Positions 30,908-38,030 of a stretch of DNA of 38,434 nt are shown here, piece after piece. This stretch comes from Palsa-601 sp052146895 (lineage in GTDB: Bacteria > Actinomycetota > Acidimicrobiia > Acidimicrobiales > Bog-793): contig JBKQLZ010000255.1 in NCBI GenBank assembly GCA_052146895.1, forward strand, positions 1-38,434, written 5' to 3'. Within the stretch, counting starts at the first letter, position 1. Each line of letters opens with the position of its first letter. The notes below the pieces were generated by a model, which saw only the letters and a list, made by a program, of their open reading frames with translations, searched no databases and was not told the DNA's origin. Position numbers and translations under genes: made by a program.

Positions 30908-31411
30908 ATGGTCGAAGTGCGGCTCTCAGCGGTTCGAGTCGATCTGCAGTCGAGCAATCCTGTGGTGCTCCTCGAAGAGACCGAGGGCGCCCACAGGTCG
31001 TTGCCGATCTTCGTCGGTGCGCCCGAGGCGACAGCGATCGCTTTTGCCTTGCAGGGCGTGGAACTTCCCCGACCGATGACCCACGACCTCATGACGGAGG
31101 TGCTGCAGACACTCGGCACCCGCCTCGAGCGCGTCGTCGTCACCAAGCTCGTCGAGTCGACGTTCTTCGCAGAGCTCCAGTTGAAAACGGGCGAGCTATC
31201 CCGTGTCATCTCGTGCCGACCCTCCGACGCGATCGCGCTCGCGTTGCGCACTCACTCGCCCTTGTACGTTGCCGACGACCTGATGGACGCCGAGGGTTTG
31301 CTCATCGAGCCGGACGAGGACGACGTCGACGAGGAAGAGAGCCCAGAGGAGATCGTGGGGGAGTTCCGCGAGTTCCTCGACAGCGTCCGGCCGGAGGACT
31401 TCAGCGGCTGA
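30908..31411 (+). CDS. BFN-domain protein (bifunctional nuclease family, DUF151)
   Basis: A 167-residue protein. The BFN domain covers residues 1-130: VEVRLSAVRVDLQSSNPVVLLEE, LPIFVGAPEATAIAFALQG, RPMTHDLMTEVL and CRPSDAIALALR are the family blocks. The C-terminal 35 residues are very acidic (DEDDVDEEESPEE). Some plant and Thermotoga relatives have reported nuclease activity; the bacterial role is not settled. The orthologue Rv1829 lies in the same position between two MerR genes in M. tuberculosis, which supports orthology. It starts with ATG 30908, with TAAGTT 6 nt upstream. A 184-bp gap follows with the promoter of the next regulator. Confidence 0.92.
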   Translation: MVEVRLSAVRVDLQSSNPVVLLEETEGAHRSLPIFVGAPEATAIAFALQGVELPRPMTHDLMTEVLQTLGTRLERVVVTKLVESTFFAELQLKTGELSRVISCRPSDAIALALRTHSPLYVADDLMDAEGLLIEPDEDDVDEEESPEEIVGEFREFLDSVRPEDFSG

Positions 31412-31483
31412 ACCTCAAGTCGAGGTTGACCAGGGAGTTCGCGTTCTTGGAGGAGACTCCCAGGAGCAAACCGGAGATCGACG

Positions 31484-31512
31484 TTGACTGTTGGTCCTCG
31501 TCGCCCTAACCT
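31484..31512 (+). promoter_or_regulatory. Sigma-70-type promoter of the second MerR gene
   Basis: TTGACT (31484-31489), a 17-bp spacer and TAACCT (31507-31512) form the best promoter in the window after the -35 of the amine operon. Transcription would start near 31519, leaving a leader of about 77 nt before ATG 31596. The long leader contains the GTAATTAC palindrome and otherwise no clear element. Confidence 0.65.
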
Positions 31513-31524
31513 AGTGACGCAGGT

Positions 31525-31532
31525 GTAATTAC
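31525..31532 (+). promoter_or_regulatory. Palindrome GTAATTAC, possible regulator site
   Basis: A perfect 8-bp palindrome, flanked at equal distance by GAC and GTC, lies a few bases after the predicted transcription start of the MerR gene. It is AT-rich against a GC-rich background. Autoregulation by this or the neighbouring MerR protein is possible but unproven. Confidence 0.4.
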
Positions 31533-31595
31533 GTAGCTGTCGTCCGGGGCGCGATCGTGATCCGTCGGTGACAGCCCTGTGAATGGGGGCCCGGC

Positions 31596-32147
31596 ATGAC
31601 AGGTGAGACCGCAGAGCAGGGATACCGTGGCCCGCAGGTCTGCAAGGTCGTGGGCATCACCTACCGGCAGCTCGACCATTGGGATCGCACCGGGCTCATC
31701 AGCCCTTCGCTCGCCTCGGCGCGCGGAAGCGGCACGCAGCGGCTGTACTCGTATCGCGATGTCGTCGTGCTTCGCATCATCAAGCAGCTCCTCGACTCAG
31801 GCGTCACGCTTCAGCGCGCTCGCCGCGCGATCGACTTCTTCCGGGACTCGGTCGGCGAAGATCTCGCGGCCGCGAGCCTCGTGATCGGAGCGTCCGACTC
31901 TGTCCTCGCGCGTGACGGCGAGGAGCTGCTCGACCTCCTTCGCGGAGGCCAGGGCGTCTTCAACGTGATCGGGCTCTCGGCCGTGGTCTCCGACGTGGAC
32001 ACAGGCATACACCAGCTCGGGTTCGAAGTTCCCGAGGGGACCGGCCTCGGCGCCGGCGAATCGGCGACAGGGAGCCGGCCGGGTGGCTCCGTCACGAGCT
32101 CGGGCGAGCCCAGCCCGGCGGTTGAACAGGCGGCGCGCGCTCGTTGA
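31596..32147 (+). CDS. MerR-family regulator, Rv1830 (ResR)-like
   Basis: A 183-residue regulator. The MerR helix-turn-helix covers residues 10-80: YRGPQVCKVVGITYRQLDHWD, RTGLISPS, RLYSYRDVVVLRIIKQLLDSGVTLQ. The core ends near residue 150; the tail is Gly/Ser-rich. There are no cysteines for metal sensing in the C-terminal part. M. tuberculosis Rv1830 (ResR) has the same length class, the same domain layout and the same position after the BFN gene, and has been linked to growth and division control. It has its own strong promoter and a 77-nt leader. The stop overlaps the TTG start of the next small gene (TTGA). Confidence 0.9.
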   Translation: MTGETAEQGYRGPQVCKVVGITYRQLDHWDRTGLISPSLASARGSGTQRLYSYRDVVVLRIIKQLLDSGVTLQRARRAIDFFRDSVGEDLAAASLVIGASDSVLARDGEELLDLLRGGQGVFNVIGLSAVVSDVDTGIHQLGFEVPEGTGLGAGESATGSRPGGSVTSSGEPSPAVEQAARAR

Positions 32148-32479
32148 CCCATTTCGCGCACGACGCCGAGCGCTTCTTTGCCGACCTCCTCGACTACTAC
32201 GGGGTGGCCTGGGAGTACGAGCCGGTGGAGTTCGTGCTGTCGTGGTCGGCAGCCGGTCAGCCCACGTGCGGTTTCCGTCCTGACTTCTATCTGCCAGACC
32301 ACAACCTCTTCCTCGAACTGACCACTTTGCGACAGGATCTCGTGACCGAGAAGAACCGCAAGGTGCGTCAGCTCGAGTCCCTTTACCCTGGCGTCAACGT
32401 AAAGATCCTTTACCGCCGCGACGTCGAGGACCTCTACGCAAAATACCCGTGGTCTTGCCCTATTAGATTGGCAGGGTGA
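32144..32479 (+). CDS. Small PD-(D/E)XK nuclease-like protein
   Basis: A 111-residue protein with no family name that I can assign firmly. The central block FRPDFYLPDHNLFLELTTLRQDLVTEKNRK-type sequence (about residues 44-73) has the layout of a PD-(D/E)XK nuclease core: P-D at the start of a strand, E-L-T in the next strand where E-x-K is usual, and a following Lys-rich helix that might supply the lysine. VNVKILYRRDVEDLYAKY closes the fold. TTG 32144 overlaps the MerR stop, and its own stop overlaps the gcvT start. I recall similar domains fused to HPRT in some other bacteria but could not check it; an HPRT-like gene lies 1.2 kb upstream. Nuclease activity is doubtful. Confidence 0.65.
   Translation: MTHFAHDAERFFADLLDYYGVAWEYEPVEFVLSWSAAGQPTCGFRPDFYLPDHNLFLELTTLRQDLVTEKNRKVRQLESLYPGVNVKILYRRDVEDLYAKYPWSCPIRLAG
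32464..32469 (+). promoter_or_regulatory. Leaderless -10 box TAGATT for gcvT
   Basis: TAGATT ends 6 nt before GTG 32476, inside the 3' end of the nuclease-like gene. It offers gcvT an own start of transcription in addition to readthrough. A glycine riboswitch is not present here; there is no room for one. Confidence 0.45.
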
Positions 32480-33531
32480 GCCTTCGAACCAGTCCCCTGA
32501 GCTCTGCCCACGAGGCGCTCGGTGCAAAGCTGGTCGACTTCGGCGGCTGGGAGATGCCGCTCAGCTATCCGACGGGCACCATCGCAGAGCACCTGGCGTG
32601 CCGCCGGAGCGCTGCCGCCTTCGACGTGAGCCATCTCGGGACGGTCCGGGTCGAGGGCCCTGGGGCGTTCGAGCTCCTGCAGAGGGAGCTGTCGAACGAC
32701 CTGCGGAAGGTAGCGCCCGGTCGTGCCCAGTACACGCACCTGCTGAACGACGGCGGTGGCGTGCTGGACGACATCATCGTCTGGTGGGTGTCGGAGGACC
32801 GCTTCGACGTGATGCCGAACGCCTCCAACACCGAGCGGGTCGTCTCCCGCATCGGCGGGACCGACGTGACGCAAGGGCGTGCCGTCGTCGCTGTCCAAGG
32901 GCCGGCCGCGCGGGAGATCGTCGCCAGGGTGTCGGAGGAAGCGGCCCAAGTTCCCCACTTCGGCGTGAGCCACTTCGAGTTCAAAGGCGTGCCGTGCCTC
33001 GTGGCCGGGACGGGCTACACAGGCGAAGACGGCGTCGAATGCGCGGTGCCTGTAGAGGCTGCCGTAAGCCTCTGGCACGCGATCTTGGATGCGGGCGCCA
33101 CTCCGGCCGGTCTGGGAGCGCGCGACACGCTCCGCCTCGAGGCCGGGCTCCCACTCCACGGACACGAGCTCGGGCCGGACATCACGCCCCTCGACGCCGG
33201 CCTCGGTTGGGTCATTGGTTGGAAGAAGGAGGCGTTCACGGGCCGCGAGGCACTTGACGCCGTCAGGCAGGCCGGGGGGCCCGCTCGGCGCCTCGCTGGG
33301 CTCCTCACGGTCCAGCGCCGGCCACCCCGGGAGGGCGATGCGGTCCTCGCCGCCGGCAGCCCGGTCGGCATCGTCACGAGTGGCAACTACTCTCCTGTCC
33401 TCGAACGGGGCATCGCTCTCGCGTTCGTACCGTCCTCGACAGCAAACGGCGAGACCGTGGAGATCGATCTCCGCGGCAAGCCGACCGCCGCCGAGGTAGT
33501 GAAGCCGCCCTTCCACCGCCTACACCCCTGA
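32476..33531 (+). CDS. gcvT: Glycine cleavage system aminomethyltransferase (T protein)
   Basis: A 351-residue T protein, which transfers the methylene group from aminomethylated GcvH to tetrahydrofolate and releases ammonia. LVDFGGWEMPLSYPTGTIAEHLACR at the start, FDVSHLGTVRVEG, ISNDL-like LSNDLRKV, GRAQYTHLLNDGGGVLDD, GTGYTGEDGVECAVP, LGARDTLRLEAGLPLHGHEL and ITPLDAGLGWVI are the family blocks in order. Length is normal. It starts with GTG 32476, overlapping the previous stop by 4 nt (GTGA), with TAGATT 6 nt upstream. gcvPA follows after 17 bp. Together with gcvPA, gcvPB and gcvH upstream, all dedicated glycine cleavage proteins are encoded within 8.4 kb. Confidence 0.96.
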   Translation: MSLRTSPLSSAHEALGAKLVDFGGWEMPLSYPTGTIAEHLACRRSAAAFDVSHLGTVRVEGPGAFELLQRELSNDLRKVAPGRAQYTHLLNDGGGVLDDIIVWWVSEDRFDVMPNASNTERVVSRIGGTDVTQGRAVVAVQGPAAREIVARVSEEAAQVPHFGVSHFEFKGVPCLVAGTGYTGEDGVECAVPVEAAVSLWHAILDAGATPAGLGARDTLRLEAGLPLHGHELGPDITPLDAGLGWVIGWKKEAFTGREALDAVRQAGGPARRLAGLLTVQRRPPREGDAVLAAGSPVGIVTSGNYSPVLERGIALAFVPSSTANGETVEIDLRGKPTAAEVVKPPFHRLHP

Positions 33532-33548
33532 CTCGGAGCTGCACCGCC

Positions 33549-34907
33549 TTGAGCGCACCATTCGTTCCGCACACCGCCGAGGAGATCAGCGAGATGCTGG
33601 GGTTCCTCGGCCTGTCGTCCCTGGACGATCTCTTCGCGACAGTGCCTGCTGCAATTCGCCTCGCGGGCGGGCTCGACCTGCCGCCGCACTTGAGCGAAGC
33701 AGACGTGGTGGACCGCCTCGAGGTGCTCGGGAGCCGCAACCGGCCGGTCGGGCGCTCCCTCGTCTGTTTCGCCGGAGCTGGCGCTTACGACCACGAGGTG
33801 CCGGCAGTCGTGCGGGCGCTCGCGTCTCGGTCGGAGTTCGTAACTGCGTACACGCCCTACCAGCCGGAGGTCGCGCAAGGCGTGCTTCAAGCGATCTTCG
33901 AGTACCAGACGATGGTTGCCCGCCTGAGTGGCCTCGAGATCGCGAATGGCTCGCTCTACGACGGAGCGGCATCACTCCTTGAGGGTGTCAATCTCGCCGT
34001 TGCAGCCACGGGCAACTCGAACGTCCTCCTCTCCGACGGGGTGAACCCGCGATGGCGCTCCGTCCTCTCGACTTTCTCTAAAGGGCCAGGGCACGAGCTG
34101 ATCTCGGTCCCGCTCACCGATGGGGTCACGGACTTCTCATCGGCGGCGGCGACCGACAGCGGGCCAGTCGGTGCCGTCGTGATCGCGTTCCCCAACTTCC
34201 TAGGCTGCCTCGAGGACGTGGCTGCCGCCCGGGCAGTGGCAGACCGCACCGGCGCACGGCTCGTCGTGTGCTTCGACCCCGTCGCCGCCGGACTCCTCAA
34301 GACGCCCGGAAGCCTCGGCGCAGACGTGGTCGTCGGCGAGGGGCAGGCGCTCGGGACAGCTCTCAGCTACGGGGGCCCATATCTCGGGCTGTTCGCCTGC
34401 CACGCGAGCGACGTCCGGCGCCTTCCCGGGCGCCTCGTCGGCGAGACGGTCGACACCGAGGACCGGCGCGCGTACGTCACGACGCTGCGCGCTCGTGAGC
34501 AGGACATCCGGCGCGAGAAGGCCTCTTCCAACGTCTGCACGAACCAGACCCTCATGGCTGTCACCGCTGCCATCCAGCTCGGCTGGTTAGGCACCGAGGG
34601 CCTCCGGGAGGTGGCCCTCCGTTCCGCCCGGGCGGCGCGATACACCCGGGAGGCACTCACCACGATCGAGGGTGTGGACATCGCGACGAGCGCTCCCGTG
34701 CTGCGGGAGTTCGCCGTCCGGCTACCTGTGCCCGCCGAGGTCGCAATCGACCGGCTGGTGGAAGAGGGATATCTCGCCGGAGTCGCCGTGCGGGATGGCT
34801 ACGAGGGGACGGATGTGGAAGGCACCCTCCTCGTCGCGGCGACGGAGCGCCGGACTCGTGACGAGATAGACGGCTTCGCCGCCGCACTGGAGAAGGTGGT
34901 CCGATGA
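33549..34907 (+). CDS. gcvPA: Glycine dehydrogenase (decarboxylating) subunit 1
   Basis: A 452-residue alpha chain of the heterotetrameric P protein. Diagnostic blocks are FVPHTAEEISEML at the start, FAGAGAYDHEVPAVV, TAYTPYQPEVAQGVLQAIFEYQTM, LEIANGSLYDGAASL, FPNFLGCLED, and EGQALGTALSYGGPYLGLFA, with ASSNVCTNQ near the end of the domain. It lacks the PLP lysine, which is on subunit 2. Many actinobacteria have a single fused GcvP, so the split form is a lineage marker. It starts with TTG 33549 with no strong ribosome site, so translation may depend on coupling to gcvT. The stop overlaps the gcvPB ATG (ATGA). Confidence 0.96.
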   Translation: MSAPFVPHTAEEISEMLGFLGLSSLDDLFATVPAAIRLAGGLDLPPHLSEADVVDRLEVLGSRNRPVGRSLVCFAGAGAYDHEVPAVVRALASRSEFVTAYTPYQPEVAQGVLQAIFEYQTMVARLSGLEIANGSLYDGAASLLEGVNLAVAATGNSNVLLSDGVNPRWRSVLSTFSKGPGHELISVPLTDGVTDFSSAAATDSGPVGAVVIAFPNFLGCLEDVAAARAVADRTGARLVVCFDPVAAGLLKTPGSLGADVVVGEGQALGTALSYGGPYLGLFACHASDVRRLPGRLVGETVDTEDRRAYVTTLRAREQDIRREKASSNVCTNQTLMAVTAAIQLGWLGTEGLREVALRSARAARYTREALTTIEGVDIATSAPVLREFAVRLPVPAEVAIDRLVEEGYLAGVAVRDGYEGTDVEGTLLVAATERRTRDEIDGFAAALEKVVR

Positions 34908-36418
34908 TGCCGGCCCTGCCAGGTGGGCGTGCGCGCAGCGCGCCGCTCATGGGTCACGAGACTGAGCCGACGCTCTTCGAGATGTCGGTGAGCGGGCGGC
35001 GAGCGAGCTCGTTCCGCACGTCGTCGCTACCGGAGTGGAGCGCCGAGGAGCTGGTGCCGTCGGAGCTGCTCGCTGTCAGCCCCGTCGAGCTTCCGGACGT
35101 CTCCGAGCGCGACCTCGTCGGGCACTTCACCCGCCTCAGCCATCGTCAGTACTCCGTCGACCTCGGCGCGTACCCGCTCGGCTCCTGCACGATGAAGTAC
35201 AACCCCAAGGTCTGCGACGAGGCCGCCGCAGCAGCAGCCTTCGCGCACGTCCACCCAGCGGCGCCCGTGTCGTGCACTCAAGGGTGGCTCGAGCTGCTGG
35301 TAGAGCTCGAGGAGCAGCTCTGCGCGATCACTGGCATGACCGCCGCCACCCTCCAGCCCGCCGCGGGCGCGGCGGGCGAGCTCACCGGACTGCTTCTCAT
35401 GCGCCGGTATCACGAGGCGCGGGGCGAGACCCGCACCCGCGTGATCATCCCGGACGCGGCGCACGGGACGAATCCCGCCTCGGTGACGCTCTCCGGTTAC
35501 GAGGTCGTCACAGTCGGCACGAATGCGCACGGCAGCGTCGATCTCGACTCGCTCCGGGCCGCGCTCAGTGATGACGTCGCCGGCATCATGCTCACCAACC
35601 CGAACACGCTCGGCCTGTTCGAGGAGGACATCGTCGAGATCGCCACTGCGGTCCATGAAGCTGGGGCGCTCCTCTACTACGACGGAGCAAACCTGAACGC
35701 GATCCTCGGGGTGGTGCGGCCGGGCGACATGGGTTTCGACATCGTCCACCTGAACTTGCACAAGACGTTCGCGACACCTCACGGCGGGGGAGGGCCCGGT
35801 GCCGGGCCGGTCGCAGTGAACGAGCGCCTCGTCGAGTACCTCCCCGGTCCAAGACCAGCGCGCAACGGCGACGGGACCTTCGGCTGGGCCACGCAGGAGC
35901 ACTCGATCGGACGGATCCACTCCTGGCACGGCAACGCCCTCGTGCTCTTGCGAGCGTGGACTTACCTTCGCCTGCACGGCGCTGACGGGTTGCTGCGCGT
36001 GGCGGAGGTCGCCGTCTTGAACGCCAACTGGATAAAGGGCCAGCTGCGGGGGGCCTACGACATCCCTTACGACCGTCCTGTCATGCACGAATGCGTCGTC
36101 TCGGCGGAGACGCTCGATCACGAGACCGGTCTGCGCGCGCTCGACGTGGCCAAACGCCTCCTCGAGCTCGGCTTCCACGCACCTACGGTGTACTTCCCAC
36201 ACATCGTGCCCGAAGCGCTCATGATCGAGCCGACGGAGACCGAGAGCCCGCAGACGCTGGCCGCACTGGCGGATGCCTTCTTGCTCATCGCCCGCGAGGC
36301 GAAGGAGGCAGGGGATGCCTCCGACGCGAAGCTGGCGCCACGGACCACTCCGGTCAGTCGCGTGGATGAGACGCGGGCGGCCCGCAAACTGGTCGCAACC
36401 TACGACCAGCGACCCTGA
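34904..36418 (+). CDS. gcvPB: Glycine dehydrogenase (decarboxylating) subunit 2
   Basis: A 504-residue catalytic chain of the split P protein. It carries the PLP lysine K287 in HLNLHKTFATPHGGGGPG, plus YPLGSCTMKYNPK, LQPAAGAAGELTGLL, IPDAAHGTNPASV, TNPNTLGLFEEDI and YYDGANLNAILG. Decarboxylation of glycine and transfer to GcvH occur here. The first 25 residues, before TEPTLFEMS, are not conserved. There are two in-frame ATGs, at 34904 and 34907; 34904 gives the usual 4-nt overlap. The C-terminus has about 20 extra polar residues past the family core. The Rsm22-like gene follows, 46 bp after the stop if its GTG start is right. Confidence 0.96.
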   Translation: MMPALPGGRARSAPLMGHETEPTLFEMSVSGRRASSFRTSSLPEWSAEELVPSELLAVSPVELPDVSERDLVGHFTRLSHRQYSVDLGAYPLGSCTMKYNPKVCDEAAAAAAFAHVHPAAPVSCTQGWLELLVELEEQLCAITGMTAATLQPAAGAAGELTGLLLMRRYHEARGETRTRVIIPDAAHGTNPASVTLSGYEVVTVGTNAHGSVDLDSLRAALSDDVAGIMLTNPNTLGLFEEDIVEIATAVHEAGALLYYDGANLNAILGVVRPGDMGFDIVHLNLHKTFATPHGGGGPGAGPVAVNERLVEYLPGPRPARNGDGTFGWATQEHSIGRIHSWHGNALVLLRAWTYLRLHGADGLLRVAEVAVLNANWIKGQLRGAYDIPYDRPVMHECVVSAETLDHETGLRALDVAKRLLELGFHAPTVYFPHIVPEALMIEPTETESPQTLAALADAFLLIAREAKEAGDASDAKLAPRTTPVSRVDETRAARKLVATYDQRP

Positions 36419-36464
36419 GGAGCGCCTCGGCGCGCCTGCCCCGCCGCCCCGCTCCTCGGTTCGT

Positions 36465-37418
36465 GTGCGAGCTGAGGCAAAGGCGGCAGCGTTCTCGTCA
36501 GCTGAGCTGACCCGCGCAGCGCGTCGCCTGAGCGAGCAGTACCGAGCGGGCGAGCCGACCGGAGCGATGACCGAGCTCGAAGTGCTCGCTTACGCGGTCA
36601 CCCGGCTGCCCGCCACGACGGCCTCGGTCCGTTGTGCGCTCGAGGCTGTCGCGGCGGCTTGCCCGCCCGACCGAGGCTTCTTGCCCTCGCGCCATCTCGA
36701 TCTCGGGACCGGATGCGGAGCGGCGCTCGTGGCCGCGATGACGGTCTGGCCGGGAATCGAGGAACAGACCGGCATCGATCACGACGCGAAGATGCTCGCT
36801 CTCGCTGCCGAGCTCGCACACCGGGGCACCGCGCTCGAGCGCGAGGAGCTGGAGCGTTGGGCCGAGAGCGTGGCGACGGCCAATTACGACCTCGTCACAG
36901 CTGCCTACAGCCTCGGCGAGCGTCCCGCCGACGAGGCCGACAGCGACGTGCTCGCAGCTTGGGAGGCAACGCGGGGACTCCTGGTTCTCGTCGAGCCCGG
37001 GACGCCCGGCGGCTTCGCGGGCATTCGGCGCTGGCGCGAGCTTCTCATCCGAGCCGGCGCCCGAGTCGTTGCACCCTGCCCGCACGACGACGCTTGCCCT
37101 GTCCCGACAGGTGACTGGTGCCACTTCTCCGTCCGGCTGGAGCGCTCAGCGATGCACCGCCGGCTGAAGGGCGGCGATGCCGGCTACGAGGACGAGCCGT
37201 TCAGCTATGTGGCGGCCGCTCGACCGGAGCTGGTCGGTCCGGCCGGAGCGTGGGGCGCGCGAGTCCTCCGCCATCCATGGCGGGCGAAGGGCCGCGTCGA
37301 CCTCACGCTGTGCACGCCAGAGGGGATCGTCCGCGAGACAATCCGGAGGCGCGACCCGCGCTACCGCGTAGCATCCCGCGCCAACTGGGGCGATCTGCTT
37401 AATGACAGGTCGGCCTAA
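36465..37418 (+). CDS. Rsm22-family small-subunit rRNA methyltransferase-like protein
   Basis: A protein of about 317 residues. The SAM-binding loop is LDLGTGCGAALVA, preceded by a helical N-terminal part (TELEVLAYAVTRLPAT, VRCALEAVAA). The C-terminal part has cysteines in APCPHDDACPVP and WCHFSVRLER, the Rsm22/METTL17 signature for which an Fe-S cluster has been proposed. FSYVAAAR and HPWRAKGRVDLTLC also match the family. It probably acts on, or assembles with, the ribosomal small subunit. The start is uncertain: GTG 36465 is chosen, without a clear ribosome site; ATG 36366, overlapping gcvPB by 53 bp, would add 33 residues. It is convergent with the tautomerase gene, 4 bp apart. Confidence 0.82.
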   Translation: MRAEAKAAAFSSAELTRAARRLSEQYRAGEPTGAMTELEVLAYAVTRLPATTASVRCALEAVAAACPPDRGFLPSRHLDLGTGCGAALVAAMTVWPGIEEQTGIDHDAKMLALAAELAHRGTALEREELERWAESVATANYDLVTAAYSLGERPADEADSDVLAAWEATRGLLVLVEPGTPGGFAGIRRWRELLIRAGARVVAPCPHDDACPVPTGDWCHFSVRLERSAMHRRLKGGDAGYEDEPFSYVAAARPELVGPAGAWGARVLRHPWRAKGRVDLTLCTPEGIVRETIRRRDPRYRVASRANWGDLLNDRSA

Positions 37419-37422
37419 GACC

Positions 37423-37938
37423 TCAGGCTGAGACCCCGTCACTGACAGCGTCAAACATGGCAGCAGCCGTCTTTCGACGACGTTCGGCTAGCCGTTGTTC
37501 GGCTGCCTGACGACCGTCTGCACCAAGGACGAACTCGGCGATGTCGGGCAGGCGAAAGACCTGACCAAGGCCTCCCCAGGTCCCATCGGGTATCTCGTTC
37601 GTGAACACCCACACTCGACTGACGGGATCGGGGTAGGCACCGCCCTCGGCGTCCACGACGGCTTGAGTCATCGCCGCGGTGACAGCCTGGCGACGCTCGT
37701 CGTCGTACTGGCCCTCCGGCACCTGACAGACAAACCGGTAGCGGGGCACCTCAGCGGCCGCACCACCGACGAAGATCTTGGGACGGTGCAGGAACACCCA
37801 GGCGATGCCGCGTGCGGTCTCGTTCGCGGGATCGACGCCCTCGTGTTTCAACAGAAGGTCAGTCACTTGAAGGAGGAGTCGCTCCTCGGCTTCCGCCGAC
37901 AGGGCGCCCTCAGGGATGTACGCATCGAGCATTGGCAT
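37423..37938 (-). CDS. Tautomerase-family protein
   Basis: A 171-residue protein beginning MPMLDAYIPEGALSAEAEERLLLQVTD-type sequence, in which Pro2 after the removed Met would be the catalytic base of the 4-oxalocrotonate tautomerase superfamily. AWVFLHRPKIFVGG and PRYRFVCQVPEGQYDDERR continue the first beta-alpha-beta unit and lead to a second (AYPDPVSRVWVFTNEIPDGTWGG), so it looks like a fused double-unit tautomerase. The substrate is unknown. It starts with ATG 37938 with AGGAG and GAGAGG purine stretches upstream. It is divergent from an HxlR regulator across 92 bp with repeats, so control by that regulator is likely. Confidence 0.83.
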   Translation of the reverse strand: MPMLDAYIPEGALSAEAEERLLLQVTDLLLKHEGVDPANETARGIAWVFLHRPKIFVGGAAAEVPRYRFVCQVPEGQYDDERRQAVTAAMTQAVVDAEGGAYPDPVSRVWVFTNEIPDGTWGGLGQVFRLPDIAEFVLGADGRQAAEQRLAERRRKTAAAMFDAVSDGVSA

Positions 37939-37967
37939 GGTCTCCTACCTCTCCGGCTGCTACCAGC

Positions 37968-38025
37968 CTAAGTTCACTTAGTAAACCCAGACGATAGAGT
38001 AGCTAAGTTCCGAAGTCAAACTCAG
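37968..38025. promoter_or_regulatory. Repeat-containing divergent control region (tautomerase / HxlR)
   Basis: CTAAGTTC occurs at 37968-37975 and again at 38003-38010, 35 bp apart. The first copy belongs to an inverted repeat CTAAG-TTCA-CTTAG (37968-37981); the second pairs with AACTCAG (38019-38025) with one mismatch. Between them, TTCACT (37973-37978) and TAGAGT (37995-38000), 16 bp apart, could be the plus-strand promoter. The region is AT-rich for this genome. It fits binding by a dimeric winged-helix regulator, probably the HxlR protein itself. Confidence 0.5.
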
Positions 38026-38030
38026 ATAAG

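Noticed and set aside
28008..33548. Glycine riboswitch upstream of the glycine cleavage genes
   Set aside because: The gaps before gcvH (49 bp) and gcvT (overlap) are too short, and the gap before gcvPA is 17 bp. No tandem aptamer-like sequence was seen.
35027..36202. Long antisense open frame of 391 codons opposite gcvPB, and similar ones opposite other genes (384-1271, 7898-9088, 18454-19539)
   Set aside because: They are mirror frames caused by high GC and third-position bias. They lack recognisable domains, and each lies wholly over a well-supported gene.
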